Notes under the pieces: model-generated | Told to the model about the DNA's origin: nothing | Database searches by the model: none | What the model saw: only the letters and a program-made list of their open reading frames with translations | In this document: in pieces, positions 1-6,133 of the stretch | Position numbering within the stretch: the first letter of the stretch is position 1 | Layout of the letters: every line of letters starts with the position of its first letter | Program-made: the position numbers and the translations under genes | DNA from: a virus | DNA length: 64,000 nt | Direction: 5' to 3' (one strand) | Virus record (IMG/VR): IMGVR_UViG_3300021171_000010 | Coordinates: 1-64,000 of that record

Positions 1-96
1 ACGTCGCCTACGCCGCCTACGCCGCCTACGCCGCCGCCTACGCCGCCAACGCCGCCGCCCGCGCCGCCAACGCCGCCGCCCGAGATGAGATATTGG
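1..96. repeat. Imperfect tandem repeat of TACGCCGCC-type units
   Basis: The first ~96 bases are built from 9-12 base units of the form TACGCC(GCC)n and AACGCC(GCC)n. In the third forward frame they encode a Tyr-Ala-Ala / Asn-Ala-Ala / Arg-Ala-Ala string. The repeat belongs to the partial gene that runs into the window from the left. Confidence 0.8.
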
Positions 97-176
97 GGAT
101 TATGGCAGAAATCGGGGTTGAAGCACTCCAGCTTTGTAAATCACCCGGATGCAAATGGCTAAGCTTGATAAAATGA
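1..176 (+). CDS. Partial YAA-repeat protein (C-terminal end)
   Basis: The 3' end of a gene that begins before the window. Reading codons from base 3 gives Ala-rich repeats (AYAA, AANAA, ARAA) followed by a unique tail containing EILGIMAEIGVEAL and a Cys-x5-Cys pair, ending in TGA at 174-176. Phage proteins with long YAA/DAA repeats and a short unique tail are common, but I know no function for them. The other two forward frames are also partly open over the repeat. I chose frame 3 because its stop overlaps the next ATG as ATGA, the coupling used by the following genes. Confidence 0.55.
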   Translation, partial: VAYAAYAAYAAAYAANAAARAANAAARDEILGIMAEIGVEALQLCKSPGCKWLSLIK

Positions 177-274
177 AATCGTTGTCCAACATGTTTTGGT
201 TTTTTATGTTGATGACCTTGTTGGTCCCGGTGGCGAAGTTCGCACTGATTGCAGTTTTGCTTTTGTTCAAATGA
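173..274 (+). CDS. 33-residue single-span membrane peptide
   Basis: ATG at 173 overlaps the stop of the preceding gene (ATGA), and its own stop overlaps the next ATG in the same way. After MKSLSN the peptide is almost entirely hydrophobic (MFWFFMLMTLLVPVAKFALIAVLLLF), so it could span the membrane once or form a hairpin. No family is recognised. Small coupled hydrophobic ORFs in phages are often holin-like or membrane modulators, which is only a guess here. Support is the coupling on both sides and the clean hydrophobic segment. Confidence 0.5.
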   Translation: MKSLSNMFWFFMLMTLLVPVAKFALIAVLLLFK

Positions 275-345
275 AAATACTTTTGCTTCTGGCAGCGGCG
301 TGGTTCCTTTTCTTGCTCAGCTTCGGCCTAGCAATGCTCCCATGA
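271..345 (+). CDS. 24-residue signal-like hydrophobic peptide
   Basis: This tiny ORF starts MKILLLLAAAWFLFLLSF, overlaps the stop of the previous peptide by ATGA, and ends in TGA that overlaps the recombinase ATG at 342. It resembles a bare signal peptide or a single membrane helix. It may be a translation relay that delivers ribosomes to the recombinase start, or a functional membrane microprotein. Nothing else identifies it. Confidence 0.4.
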   Translation: MKILLLLAAAWFLFLLSFGLAMLP

Positions 346-977
346 TGAAAGTATTTGGCTACACTCGCGTTAGTGGTCAGAGTCAGAACGAAGGCGATGG
401 TCCTGAAAGGCAGGAATGCGCCATCAGGGCGTTCTGCAACACGCACAACTTACCGTTGCTGCAGTTTCATCACGAGGCAATAACTGGCAAAACGGAGGCT
501 TTGGCCCGGCCAGTCTTTTCGGAACTATTAGCTTGTGCGAATGTGATAGTGGTTGAGAAGATGGACCGCCTCGCACGCGACCTTGTAGTTTCTGAGCTGT
601 TGCTGCGGGAATGCCGGGCGCAGAAGATTAAAGTTTACGCGGCCGACCAGGGCTTATTGGATATGGCCGGGGATTGCGACGAGCCCGGCCGCAAGTTAAT
701 ACGACAAATTTTGGGCGCGGTGGCGGAGTTTGAAAAGTCCACCATCGTCATGCGGATGAATGCGGCTCGCCAGAGAATTATTGCAAAAGGCGACCGGTGC
801 GGGGGAGCATACCCCTACGGATATTATGAAGGCGAAGCGAGAATTAAGCAGCTCGCGCAGGATTTTCAGAAGGCGGGCCAGTCGTTGAATCAAATAGCGG
901 CTTTGCTGAATGAAGCGGGATTGAAGCCTCGCTTTGGTAAACAATGGAATAAGTTTTCGGTGAACAGAATTTTATGA
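342..977 (+). CDS. Small serine recombinase (resolvase/invertase family)
   Basis: A 211-residue serine recombinase. The N-terminus GYTRVS carries the catalytic Ser (residue 11) and a conserved Arg (9), and VVEKMDRLARDL holds the conserved D-R-L-x-R motif. The C-terminus (SLNQIAALLNEAGLKP, then GKQWNKFSVNRIL) matches the start of the DNA-binding Recombinase domain and stops there, so this is a short form without the zinc-ribbon and coiled-coil domains of large phage integrases. A longer frame opens at 249, but the ATG at 342 overlaps the previous stop (ATGA) and begins at the conserved fold. Its stop overlaps the next gene. It may act as an invertase or resolvase; no recombination sites were identified. 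Confidence 0.9.
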   Translation: MMKVFGYTRVSGQSQNEGDGPERQECAIRAFCNTHNLPLLQFHHEAITGKTEALARPVFSELLACANVIVVEKMDRLARDLVVSELLLRECRAQKIKVYAADQGLLDMAGDCDEPGRKLIRQILGAVAEFEKSTIVMRMNAARQRIIAKGDRCGGAYPYGYYEGEARIKQLAQDFQKAGQSLNQIAALLNEAGLKPRFGKQWNKFSVNRIL

Positions 978-1165
978 GAGGACATTATTTGAATCACACT
1001 GCAACCACGGATGCAGTAGAAATTGCCACAGCCCTGCACAAAGAGCAGTGCGAGCTGAGGCTTGCTCGAATCATGAATGGCGCCGAGCCGTCGCACCAGA
1101 ATGGACACGTAACGCCCAAGAAGCAGCCTGTTCAAACTAACATCGCGGACGGGACAAAGCGCTGA
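974..1165 (+). CDS. Hypothetical 63-residue protein coupled to the recombinase
   Basis: ATG at 974 overlaps the recombinase TGA. The product begins MRGHYLNHTATTDAVEIATAL, includes a short amphipathic stretch (KEQCELRLARIMNG) and ends in a basic, polar tail. I recognise no family. Coupling suggests co-expression with the recombinase, for example as a small accessory or directionality factor, but nothing in the sequence proves this. Confidence 0.5.
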   Translation: MRGHYLNHTATTDAVEIATALHKEQCELRLARIMNGAEPSHQNGHVTPKKQPVQTNIADGTKR

Positions 1166-1193
1166 GCATGTTGAGGCCCGTAAGGCCAATAGC

Positions 1194-1282
1194 ACCTGAG
1201 AATAAAGGCCACAGAGAAACTCCCGCGCCGGGAGGCCCACAGGTAAAAGCGAATACTGTTAGCTCGTCACCTTTTCTCAGGT
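1194..1282 (+). ncRNA. Candidate structured RNA with a long closing stem
   Basis: ACCTGAGAA (1194-1202) pairs perfectly with TTCTCAGGT (1274-1282). After a two-base bulge, AAGG (1205-1208) pairs with CCTT (1270-1273), giving about 13 pairs that enclose 61 bases. Inside is a GC hairpin, CTCCCG (1220-1225)/CGGGAG (1229-1234), with a 3-base loop. The element sits in a 428-base gap (1166-1593) where I see no convincing gene. It has no T-run, so it is not a simple terminator. Class unknown. The rest of the gap shows nothing I can support. Confidence 0.45.
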
Positions 1283-1593
1283 AGAATTTTGCAGATTGTT
1301 CTTTGAATTTGGGCGCGAATTTGGTTTCGATTTAATCGGAGCAAAGTTTAGCTGCACGCACAGGATGCCTCGTTGGCCTGTTTAAACATCCGAGACAAAA
1401 ATCAAACGATAATACTGAACCGTTAGGTGACAGTGTGAGTTTGTTCGATATGTGCGCCCGGCCGGCGCAGCCCGCATCACCAATGCAGGCACGCACGATT
1501 CCGGCGCACATGATTCTGGCCTGAGGCCAGTGGTGGAGGCAGGAGCAGTGTTGGTAAGCGTGTAAGTCAGTTTTTCTTTTTCGGATTAAAGAC

Positions 1594-1621
1594 GCGAGTT
1601 CGAATCTCGCCGCGTCCACCA
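1594..1621 (+). tRNA. tRNA 3'-end-like element (T-arm plus acceptor and CCA)
   Basis: GCGAG-TTCGAAT-CTCGC (1594-1610) is a canonical T-arm, followed by a 7-base acceptor-like strand CGCGTCC, an A and CCA. A D-loop-like stretch (GTTGGTAAGC) lies about 50 bases upstream, but I cannot find the matching 5' acceptor GGACGCG or a convincing anticodon arm. It is therefore either a degenerate tRNA, a tRNA broken by the neighbouring HNH gene, or a tRNA-derived attachment remnant. Confidence 0.4.
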
Positions 1622-1625
1622 ATTT

Positions 1626-1961
1626 ATGTTTAGAGATAAAATTAAACAGAGGGTATTTCAGCGAAAGTGGCAAGCTGAACAGCGACGAAAAAGAAAGTTA
1701 AAAGTAATTGTTTTGCTTGGCGGGAAGTGTAATAGATGTTCCTATGCGGGACATCCTGCGGCATTTCAATTGGACCATATTTTGCCTTTACTTCGACCGA
1801 GTAGAACTGTGCGTAGTGCTGGAAGCACAACTTGGGATGCTGTGGCTCGCGGACAAATTATACTGGACGAAGTTCAGTTGCTATGTGCAAATTGTCACGC
1901 TATTAAAACGTTCGAAGAAGACCGCAAAAAGTTTAAATGCTGGAAAGGTGAAACTGTTTAA
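1626..1961 (+). CDS. HNH endonuclease with CxxC zinc pairs
   Basis: A 111-residue protein with a basic N-terminus (KRKLKVIVLLGGK) and a cysteine pair CNRC at about residue 36. The HNH core follows: QLDHILPLL (D-H), then LLCANCHAIKTFEE with the second Cys pair and the final His. This Zn-coordinated HNH fold is typical of small free-standing phage homing endonucleases. It lacks the AP2 DNA-binding domain carried by the six other HNH genes here. It lies between two tRNA-like elements, starting 4 bases after the first and ending 2 bases before the second, which suggests insertion in a tRNA cluster. Confidence 0.8.
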   Translation: MFRDKIKQRVFQRKWQAEQRRKRKLKVIVLLGGKCNRCSYAGHPAAFQLDHILPLLRPSRTVRSAGSTTWDAVARGQIILDEVQLLCANCHAIKTFEEDRKKFKCWKGETV

Positions 1962-1963
1962 TG

Positions 1964-2034
1964 GCCCGGTAGTTCATGCAGAACACCGAAAAGATAAATC
2001 GGAGATGCAAGCTCGTAACCTTGCCCGGGCGCCA
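1964..2034 (+). tRNA. Degenerate tRNA, anticodon possibly GAT
   Basis: GCCCGG (1964-1969) pairs with CCGGGC (2025-2030), followed by G-CCA. A D-arm GTTC-ATGCA-GAAC (1972-1984) lacks the usual GG in its loop. The anticodon arm is CCGA/TCGG with GAT in an enlarged loop. The T-arm is GCAAG/CTTGC around an 8-base loop. Overall length (71) and order fit a tRNA, but U33, the GG pair and a 7-base T-loop are missing, so it may be inactive or divergent. Confidence 0.45.
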
Positions 2035-2055
2035 ATTTGAATCGACTGTTTATGA

Positions 2056-2433
2056 GTGACTCGATTAATAAAATTTCTGTGCTTGGGACTGCTCGCGATG
2101 TCAACGTTTGCGAGGCCATCACCGAAACCCACAGGCAGTGTGACGCTCGCTTGGGATGCAGTCACCGATTCTTCAGTCACTGAAGTGCGAGTTTATTATG
2201 GAGAACAATCACGCACATATGAAGGATTTTTCGCTGTTACTCCCGACCATAGCACGTGCACTGTCACCGGGCTCATTCCCAATCGAGAATATTTTTTTAC
2301 CGGCACCGCGGTCAATCCAGCAGGAGAATCGCCCTATTCAAACGAAGTAAGTTACACGTTCGATGGCAAACCGCGACAATCCGTCCCGGCGCCTCTAGTC
2401 AACCTAAACCAAAAAACTGAAAATGAAAATTAA
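2056..2433 (+). CDS. Secreted fibronectin type III domain protein, copy 1
   Basis: The 125-residue product starts at GTG with a signal peptide (basic MTRLIK, then FLCLGLLAMSTFA). One Fn3 domain follows: SVTLAWDAVTD, then EVRVYYG, then CTVTGLIPNREYFF, then SPYSNEVSYT, which carry the core Trp and the L/Y of the Fn3 fold. The ATG at 2052 is out of frame and gives no Fn3. The next gene is a paralog whose ATG lies 11 bases inside this one. Fn3 domains on phages usually decorate virions, but here the signal peptide and position outside the virion module suggest an exported protein made in the infected host. Role unknown. Confidence 0.75.
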   Translation: MTRLIKFLCLGLLAMSTFARPSPKPTGSVTLAWDAVTDSSVTEVRVYYGEQSRTYEGFFAVTPDHSTCTVTGLIPNREYFFTGTAVNPAGESPYSNEVSYTFDGKPRQSVPAPLVNLNQKTENEN

Positions 2434-2812
2434 AGCCCTCTTCACCTCACTGCTGTTAATCGCTGGTTCCGCTTTCGCTGGCAGCACTGGCAAAGTCTCC
2501 TTGGCCTGGGACGCTACCACAGACCCCACTATTACGGAAGTGAAGATTTACTACGGCACCGCTTCCGGCGTTTATGGGACTACTCCGATTGTGCTCCCTA
2601 TTGTTCCGCCGGCCACTTCGGTGCCTACCACGGTCACAGTCACCGGGCTGGTAAACAGCACCACTTATTTCTTCGCTGCCACATATGTGGGGGCGGAGCC
2701 AGATGGGACTTTTCTCGAATCGCTGTTTTCGAACGAAGTGAATACCAAGGTGCCTTACGCTCCGCCCGCGGCCCCGACCAACCTGAAGGAAGTCAGCGCG
2801 GTAGCAAAGTAA
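2423..2812 (+). CDS. Secreted fibronectin type III domain protein, copy 2
   Basis: A 129-residue paralog of the preceding gene. It has a clear signal peptide (MKIKALFTSLLLIAGSAFA, cleavage before GS) and an Fn3 domain with KVSLAWDATTDP, EVKIYYGTASG, VTVTGLVNSTTYFFAATY and SLFSNEVNTK. The C-terminus is a proline-rich linker (YAPPAAPTNL), which often joins Fn3 units. The pair looks like a tandem duplication. It ends 5 bases before a tRNA. Adhesion, or masking or modifying of the host envelope, are possible roles; none is shown. Confidence 0.75.
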   Translation: MKIKALFTSLLLIAGSAFAGSTGKVSLAWDATTDPTITEVKIYYGTASGVYGTTPIVLPIVPPATSVPTTVTVTGLVNSTTYFFAATYVGAEPDGTFLESLFSNEVNTKVPYAPPAAPTNLKEVSAVAK

Positions 2813-2817
2813 TTTAC

Positions 2818-2889
2818 AGCGGTGAGAATGGGATTCAACTTTGTCTCATAAGCAAAGCCCTGTAGGTTCGACTCCTACCTCCGCTACCA
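2818..2889 (+). tRNA. tRNA with CAT anticodon and shortened D-arm
   Basis: Acceptor AGCGGTG (2818-2824) pairs with CTCCGCT (2879-2885), one mismatch, then A and an encoded CCA. The D-arm is cut down to GAAT-GGG-ATTC. The anticodon arm is TTTGT-CTCATAA-GCAAA with canonical C32, U33, CAU, A37 and A38. The T-arm is GTAGG-TTCGACT-CCTAC. Length is 72. CAU could be elongator Met, initiator or Ile2 (lysidine-modified); the sequence does not decide. The small D-arm is unusual for a bacterial tRNA. Confidence 0.85.
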
Positions 2890-2890
2890 G

Positions 2891-2955
2891 TGTCCGGAAG
2901 CTAGACCGAGATGCGCTCCGGAGCCCGATGACGGAAAGGGTGCCTCGGCTCCGTC
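2891..2955 (+). ncRNA. Candidate RNA with mutually exclusive stems before a terminator
   Basis: Between the tRNA and the terminator three stems compete: CGGAGCC (2919-2925)/GGCTCCG (2947-2953), CCGAG (2906-2910)/CTCGG (2944-2948), and GACGGA (2930-2935)/TCCGTC (2950-2955). The last ends one base before the terminator stem, so the element could be a tRNA trailer, a small RNA ending at the terminator, or an attenuator. No known riboswitch class was recognised. Confidence 0.35.
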
Positions 2956-3003
2956 AAAGCGCCGCCCACGGCAGTAACTGGCATGAGGCGGCGCTTTTTT
3001 TTT
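2956..3003 (+). terminator. Strong intrinsic terminator
   Basis: AAAGCGCCGCC (2956-2966) pairs with GGCGGCGCTTT (2987-2997), 11 pairs around a 20-base loop, and the T-run reaches 3003. It closes the accessory/tRNA block before the virion module. Confidence 0.85.
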
Positions 3004-3006
3004 CGG

Positions 3007-3033
3007 TTGCCCCTCTGGCTACCACACTATTAT
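3007..3033 (+). promoter_or_regulatory. Possible promoter after the terminator
   Basis: TTGCCC (3007-3012), a 15-base spacer, then TATTAT (3028-3033). The spacer is short, so it is a weak call. A promoter is expected here because a strong terminator ends just upstream and the virion operon begins at 3037. Confidence 0.25.
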
Positions 3034-3036
3034 GGT

Positions 3037-3177
3037 ATGGTAGCTATTGTTGTTAGTTTCGTTGTTGGCGTTGTTGCTGGTGCGGTTTCTACGTTCCTCT
3101 TCCTCCGGAAGAATGCGAAGATTGCCGCTCAGGCGAACGCCGTTGTTCACGCCGTGGTTCCTCCGGCCGCAAAGTGA
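3037..3177 (+). CDS. Small single-span membrane protein
   Basis: A 46-residue product: MVAIVVSFVVGVVAGAVSTFLFL forms one hydrophobic helix, followed by RKNAKIAAQANAVVHAVVPPAAK, a positively charged and then Ala/Pro-rich tail. An upstream in-frame ATG at 2983 lies inside the terminator stem, so ATG 3037 is preferred. Topology and position ahead of the virion operon would suit a holin or envelope protein, but no family is recognised. Confidence 0.45.
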   Translation: MVAIVVSFVVGVVAGAVSTFLFLRKNAKIAAQANAVVHAVVPPAAK

Positions 3178-3217
3178 TACCCAAAACTGGGTTGCCGTGT
3201 GCAGCCCGGTCCTCTTT

Positions 3218-3529
3218 ATGCAAGTCTTCACGCTATATCAGCCCAAGACCGCCGGTATGCTCCGCCTGTGGGCACTGTCCTGGGAGCGCCGCGGCTGGAA
3301 AACCCGGCTGCTGACCGACCGCGAGCTTAAGAAATTTGGCTCAATCAAGCGGGCGATGCGCGGCCGGAAGCGAGCAATTTTCGTTCCCCCATCGGCGATT
3401 AACTTCGGATTTTCGCCAGGAAAGCGCCTACCGAAGATTAGCCGGTTCCCCGCGCGCGGCTGGGAGTCAGCGCCCGTGGTGCAGTTTAAACGAGAATACG
3501 ACATTTTAAATTGCGGCAGATACATCTAA
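3218..3529 (+). CDS. Hypothetical 103-residue protein, glycosyltransferase-like N-terminus
   Basis: The reading frame is open upstream to 3047, but the part before ATG 3218 overlaps the preceding small membrane gene and is not protein-like. From 3218 it reads MQVFTLYQPKTAG, then LWALSWERRGWKTRLLTDREL, a pattern seen at the N-terminus of phage glycosyltransferase-like proteins (order to retrieve, x-W-x5-G-W-x-P/T). At 103 residues it would be a fragment of such an enzyme, so the assignment is weak. It is followed without a gap by an AP2-HNH gene. Confidence 0.5.
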   Translation: MQVFTLYQPKTAGMLRLWALSWERRGWKTRLLTDRELKKFGSIKRAMRGRKRAIFVPPSAINFGFSPGKRLPKISRFPARGWESAPVVQFKREYDILNCGRYI

Positions 3530-4003
3530 ATGAGAGAGATTGCTTTATCTCGTGGTTTGGTGGCTTTGGTGGATGACCACAACTTTGATTGGCTTAATCG
3601 GTGGAAATGGCACGCACACAAAGCTGATAAAATTTGGTATGCGAGGAGAAATGAAGGCCGAGGAGAAACACGAACTACCGTGTTGATGCACAGGGAAATT
3701 CTACAGCTACGCGGAGGGTCCCGAGGAGACCACAAAGATGGGAATGGGTTAAATAACTTAGAAGAAAATATACGTGCCGCAGATGCTATGACTAATGGGC
3801 AGAACCGGCGTCCCAACGCCGGGCGCTCTCTAAAAGGTGTAAGTTTTCATAAAGGAAGTTGGATAGCGCGCATTACTGTTGGCGGAGTTACAAAACATTT
3901 GGGGTGTTTTTCTTCTGAGGAGTCGGCGGCCCGAGCATATGATGCAGCCGCATTAATTTATTTCGGAACCTTCGCACGCTTAAATTTTCCCGGAGATGCC
4001 TGA
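3530..4003 (+). CDS. AP2-HNH homing endonuclease (copy 1)
   Basis: 157 residues. The N-terminus carries the shared motif ALVDDHNFDWLNRWKW. An HNH core follows: LMHREIL, then GDHKDGNGLNNLEENIR. The C-terminal AP2 DNA-binding domain reads GVSFHKGSWIARI, then KHLGCFSSEESAARAYDAAA and FARLNFP. It starts on the base after the upstream stop and overlaps the terminase start by 8 bases. HNH enzymes with AP2 domains are mobile homing endonucleases that nick or cut intron-less cognate genomes. It is one of six AP2-HNH copies in this window and the only one on the plus strand. Confidence 0.9.
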   Translation: MREIALSRGLVALVDDHNFDWLNRWKWHAHKADKIWYARRNEGRGETRTTVLMHREILQLRGGSRGDHKDGNGLNNLEENIRAADAMTNGQNRRPNAGRSLKGVSFHKGSWIARITVGGVTKHLGCFSSEESAARAYDAAALIYFGTFARLNFPGDA

Positions 4004-5930
4004 TATCTTCGACAGAGTAGCGGAGCTTGTCCATCGGCGGAAAATCATTGACGCTGCTGGAACGCTTGCAGAAGAGTTTAAGATAAAGCTTAAATTAAAT
4101 TCCGAAAAATCTGCAAATAATTTTTTGTTGGGGGCCGTTCACAATCTATTGAATACTGGAAGGCCGGATAGAGCTGCCCAGATTCTTTGGTCCCCTACAC
4201 AATTCACCGCCGAGCCGAGTTCAGTAAAAGCGGTGTGGAATCTATATGACACCGCGAACATGGGCCTCATCATGGGCGCGGCTAAGATGGGCAAAAGTTT
4301 TTCGATGGGGGTGCGCCTTTTCCTGGAATGGGTGCGTGACCCGGAATGGACATCAATACGTGTAATTGGACCAAGTGAAAACCACCTTGAAGAAAATCTG
4401 TTCTCTCACCTTGTCGCTCTTCATAGTCGTGCGGCCCTTGAAATGCCGGGCGAAGTCGGTTCGTTGTTCATCGGCCTTAATCGACGGGACCAGCTATCCT
4501 CGATTAGGGGACTGGTCATTCCCAAAGGGAACACGAAGAAGGCGGGGAGATTGCAAGGTGGACACCGTAGACCGCGCGCGGTTTCTCATCCAATCTTCGG
4601 CCCCCTATCTCGCCTTTTTATCTTCTTGGACGAAATCGAAAACGTGCCCAATGGTGTTTGGCTCGACATCGACAACGTTTTATCCGAAATAGAAAAAGAG
4701 GGCGGCCCGGGCTCAGGCTTCAAAATTTTCGGCGCTTATAATCCCACAAACTCTGGCGATGAAGTAGCCAAGCGAGCCGAGCCGCCTTTCGGGTGGTCAT
4801 CGGTAGATGAGGAAACGCATTTTCGGTGGAAGTCAATCCGCGGATGGGAGGTTCTTCGGCTAGATGCGGAGAAGACGGAAAATGTGCTGCAGGGCAAGAT
4901 GATATTCCCCGGGCTGCAAACCAGGGAAGGCCTTGAGACGATTGCGTTGAATGCCGGCGGCCGGAACGCTCCCGGATATCGCACCATGGGCCGCGGAATG
5001 TATCCGTCCATGGGCATGGAAGCCACTGTGGTGCCGCCGGGCATGCTGGATAAATGGCGCGGGACTTTCATTTGGTATGAAGACCCTCAGCCGGTAGGCA
5101 GCACAGATTTGGCTTTGGAAGGTGGAGCGAACTGCGTTCACACTCTGGGAAAATTCGGCCGAGCCACTGGTATAAAATGGCCGTCCTCATTACTATTCCC
5201 TAACGGGCATACGCAGATGTTTAAAGACCGAGCCGGGCAGGTGATGCCTCGTTGGGCACTACAAGCGAATTCCCAGTTCGTGTTTCCCAAAGGTGACACA
5301 GTGGTAATGAAGGAAGGGATTTTACTAATTAATCGACGTAGCGGCACTGTAGGAAAATATTATGCGTGTGACCGAACCGGACACGGCGCCGGCATCGCAG
5401 ACTTGCTTAAGTATGAATGGTCCGGGGAAATCCACGATGTCAACTATTCGGGCGGCAGTAGCGAAGAGAAGTTGATGGCAGAGGACACAAAGACTTGCAA
5501 AGAGCAATTTGAGCGAATGCAAACCGAACTTTGGTTTGCACTCCGCGCCTGGGGCGAGTTCGGTTATTTTCTTTTGGACCCTGCTATGGATTTGTCAAAG
5601 CTTACGCAGCAGCTAACGCAGAGACGTTTTCGCACCTCTGGCGGAAAATCTAAAGTGGAAAGCAAAAAAGATTATATGAGCCGCGGATTTGCTTCTCCTG
5701 ATGAAGCGGACTCACTTACTTTGCTCATTCACGCTGCCAGGAAAGGTAGCGGATTGATTCTTTCGATGCGCGGTGACCACCTTCCGGATGTTCCAGGTGC
5801 AGACCCCAATAGCCCGGGAGAGGATTGGCCGGGGCAATATGAAAATGGTGTGCATGTGGATGTGTCCAATAAAGCCGACTATTTAGATACAGCCGAAAGG
5901 CTGCCATTTGATTACGCCGGCATCCTATGA
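3996..5930 (+). CDS. terL: Terminase large subunit
   Basis: 644 residues. The ATPase motor has a Walker A-like loop GAAKMGKS (residues 94-101) and Walker B LFIFLDE (207-213) followed by I-E-N. The C-terminal half should be the RNase H-like nuclease: GSTDLALEGG offers the first acidic residue (Asp371) and YACDRTGHGAGIADLL another. It packages DNA through the portal encoded 1 kb downstream. No separate small-terminase gene was recognised; the 68- or 188-residue genes that follow are the only nearby candidates, but they do not look like one. Start ATG 3996 lies inside the end of the HNH gene. Confidence 0.88.
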   Translation: MPDIFDRVAELVHRRKIIDAAGTLAEEFKIKLKLNSEKSANNFLLGAVHNLLNTGRPDRAAQILWSPTQFTAEPSSVKAVWNLYDTANMGLIMGAAKMGKSFSMGVRLFLEWVRDPEWTSIRVIGPSENHLEENLFSHLVALHSRAALEMPGEVGSLFIGLNRRDQLSSIRGLVIPKGNTKKAGRLQGGHRRPRAVSHPIFGPLSRLFIFLDEIENVPNGVWLDIDNVLSEIEKEGGPGSGFKIFGAYNPTNSGDEVAKRAEPPFGWSSVDEETHFRWKSIRGWEVLRLDAEKTENVLQGKMIFPGLQTREGLETIALNAGGRNAPGYRTMGRGMYPSMGMEATVVPPGMLDKWRGTFIWYEDPQPVGSTDLALEGGANCVHTLGKFGRATGIKWPSSLLFPNGHTQMFKDRAGQVMPRWALQANSQFVFPKGDTVVMKEGILLINRRSGTVGKYYACDRTGHGAGIADLLKYEWSGEIHDVNYSGGSSEEKLMAEDTKTCKEQFERMQTELWFALRAWGEFGYFLLDPAMDLSKLTQQLTQRRFRTSGGKSKVESKKDYMSRGFASPDEADSLTLLIHAARKGSGLILSMRGDHLPDVPGADPNSPGEDWPGQYENGVHVDVSNKADYLDTAERLPFDYAGIL

Positions 5931-6133
5931 ACGAAGTGGACGAGATTGTGGAACAAGAATTGGAAGTGGCCCGAGCACTGGACCGTATAATGGAGAAGGC
6001 ACAGATGTATGCGCGGCGCCTGGACACGCGCACTACGGACGAAATGTATCGCCCACTCCCTGTGGGGCACCCCGCGGCCCGGCTCCGATTCCTTGCTTAT
6101 AGAATGAAGCTCGCCAGAGAGGCGCTCTTATGA
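5927..6133 (+). CDS. Hypothetical 68-residue helical protein
   Basis: Overlaps both neighbours by 4 bases (ATGA). The product is almost all helix-forming: acidic N-terminal half (MNEVDEIVEQELEVARALDRIMEKA), then a basic C-terminal half (HPAARLRFLAYRMKLAREALL). Small coupled helical genes next to the terminase occur in many phages, sometimes as head-completion or packaging cofactors. No family recognised. Confidence 0.6.
   Translation: MNEVDEIVEQELEVARALDRIMEKAQMYARRLDTRTTDEMYRPLPVGHPAARLRFLAYRMKLAREALL

Noticed and set aside
1-96. CRISPR-like repeat array at the left edge
   Set aside because: The units are 9-12 base codon repeats without spacers and encode an Ala/Tyr-rich protein.
342-977. 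Prophage attachment site for the recombinase beside the tRNA fragment at 1594
   Set aside because: Serine recombinases rarely use tRNA genes, and no second copy of the tRNA tail was found in the window.
2841-3056. 71-codon forward frame across the tRNA and terminator
   Set aside because: It reads through the tRNA(CAU) and the terminator stem; the sequence is explained by those RNA elements.
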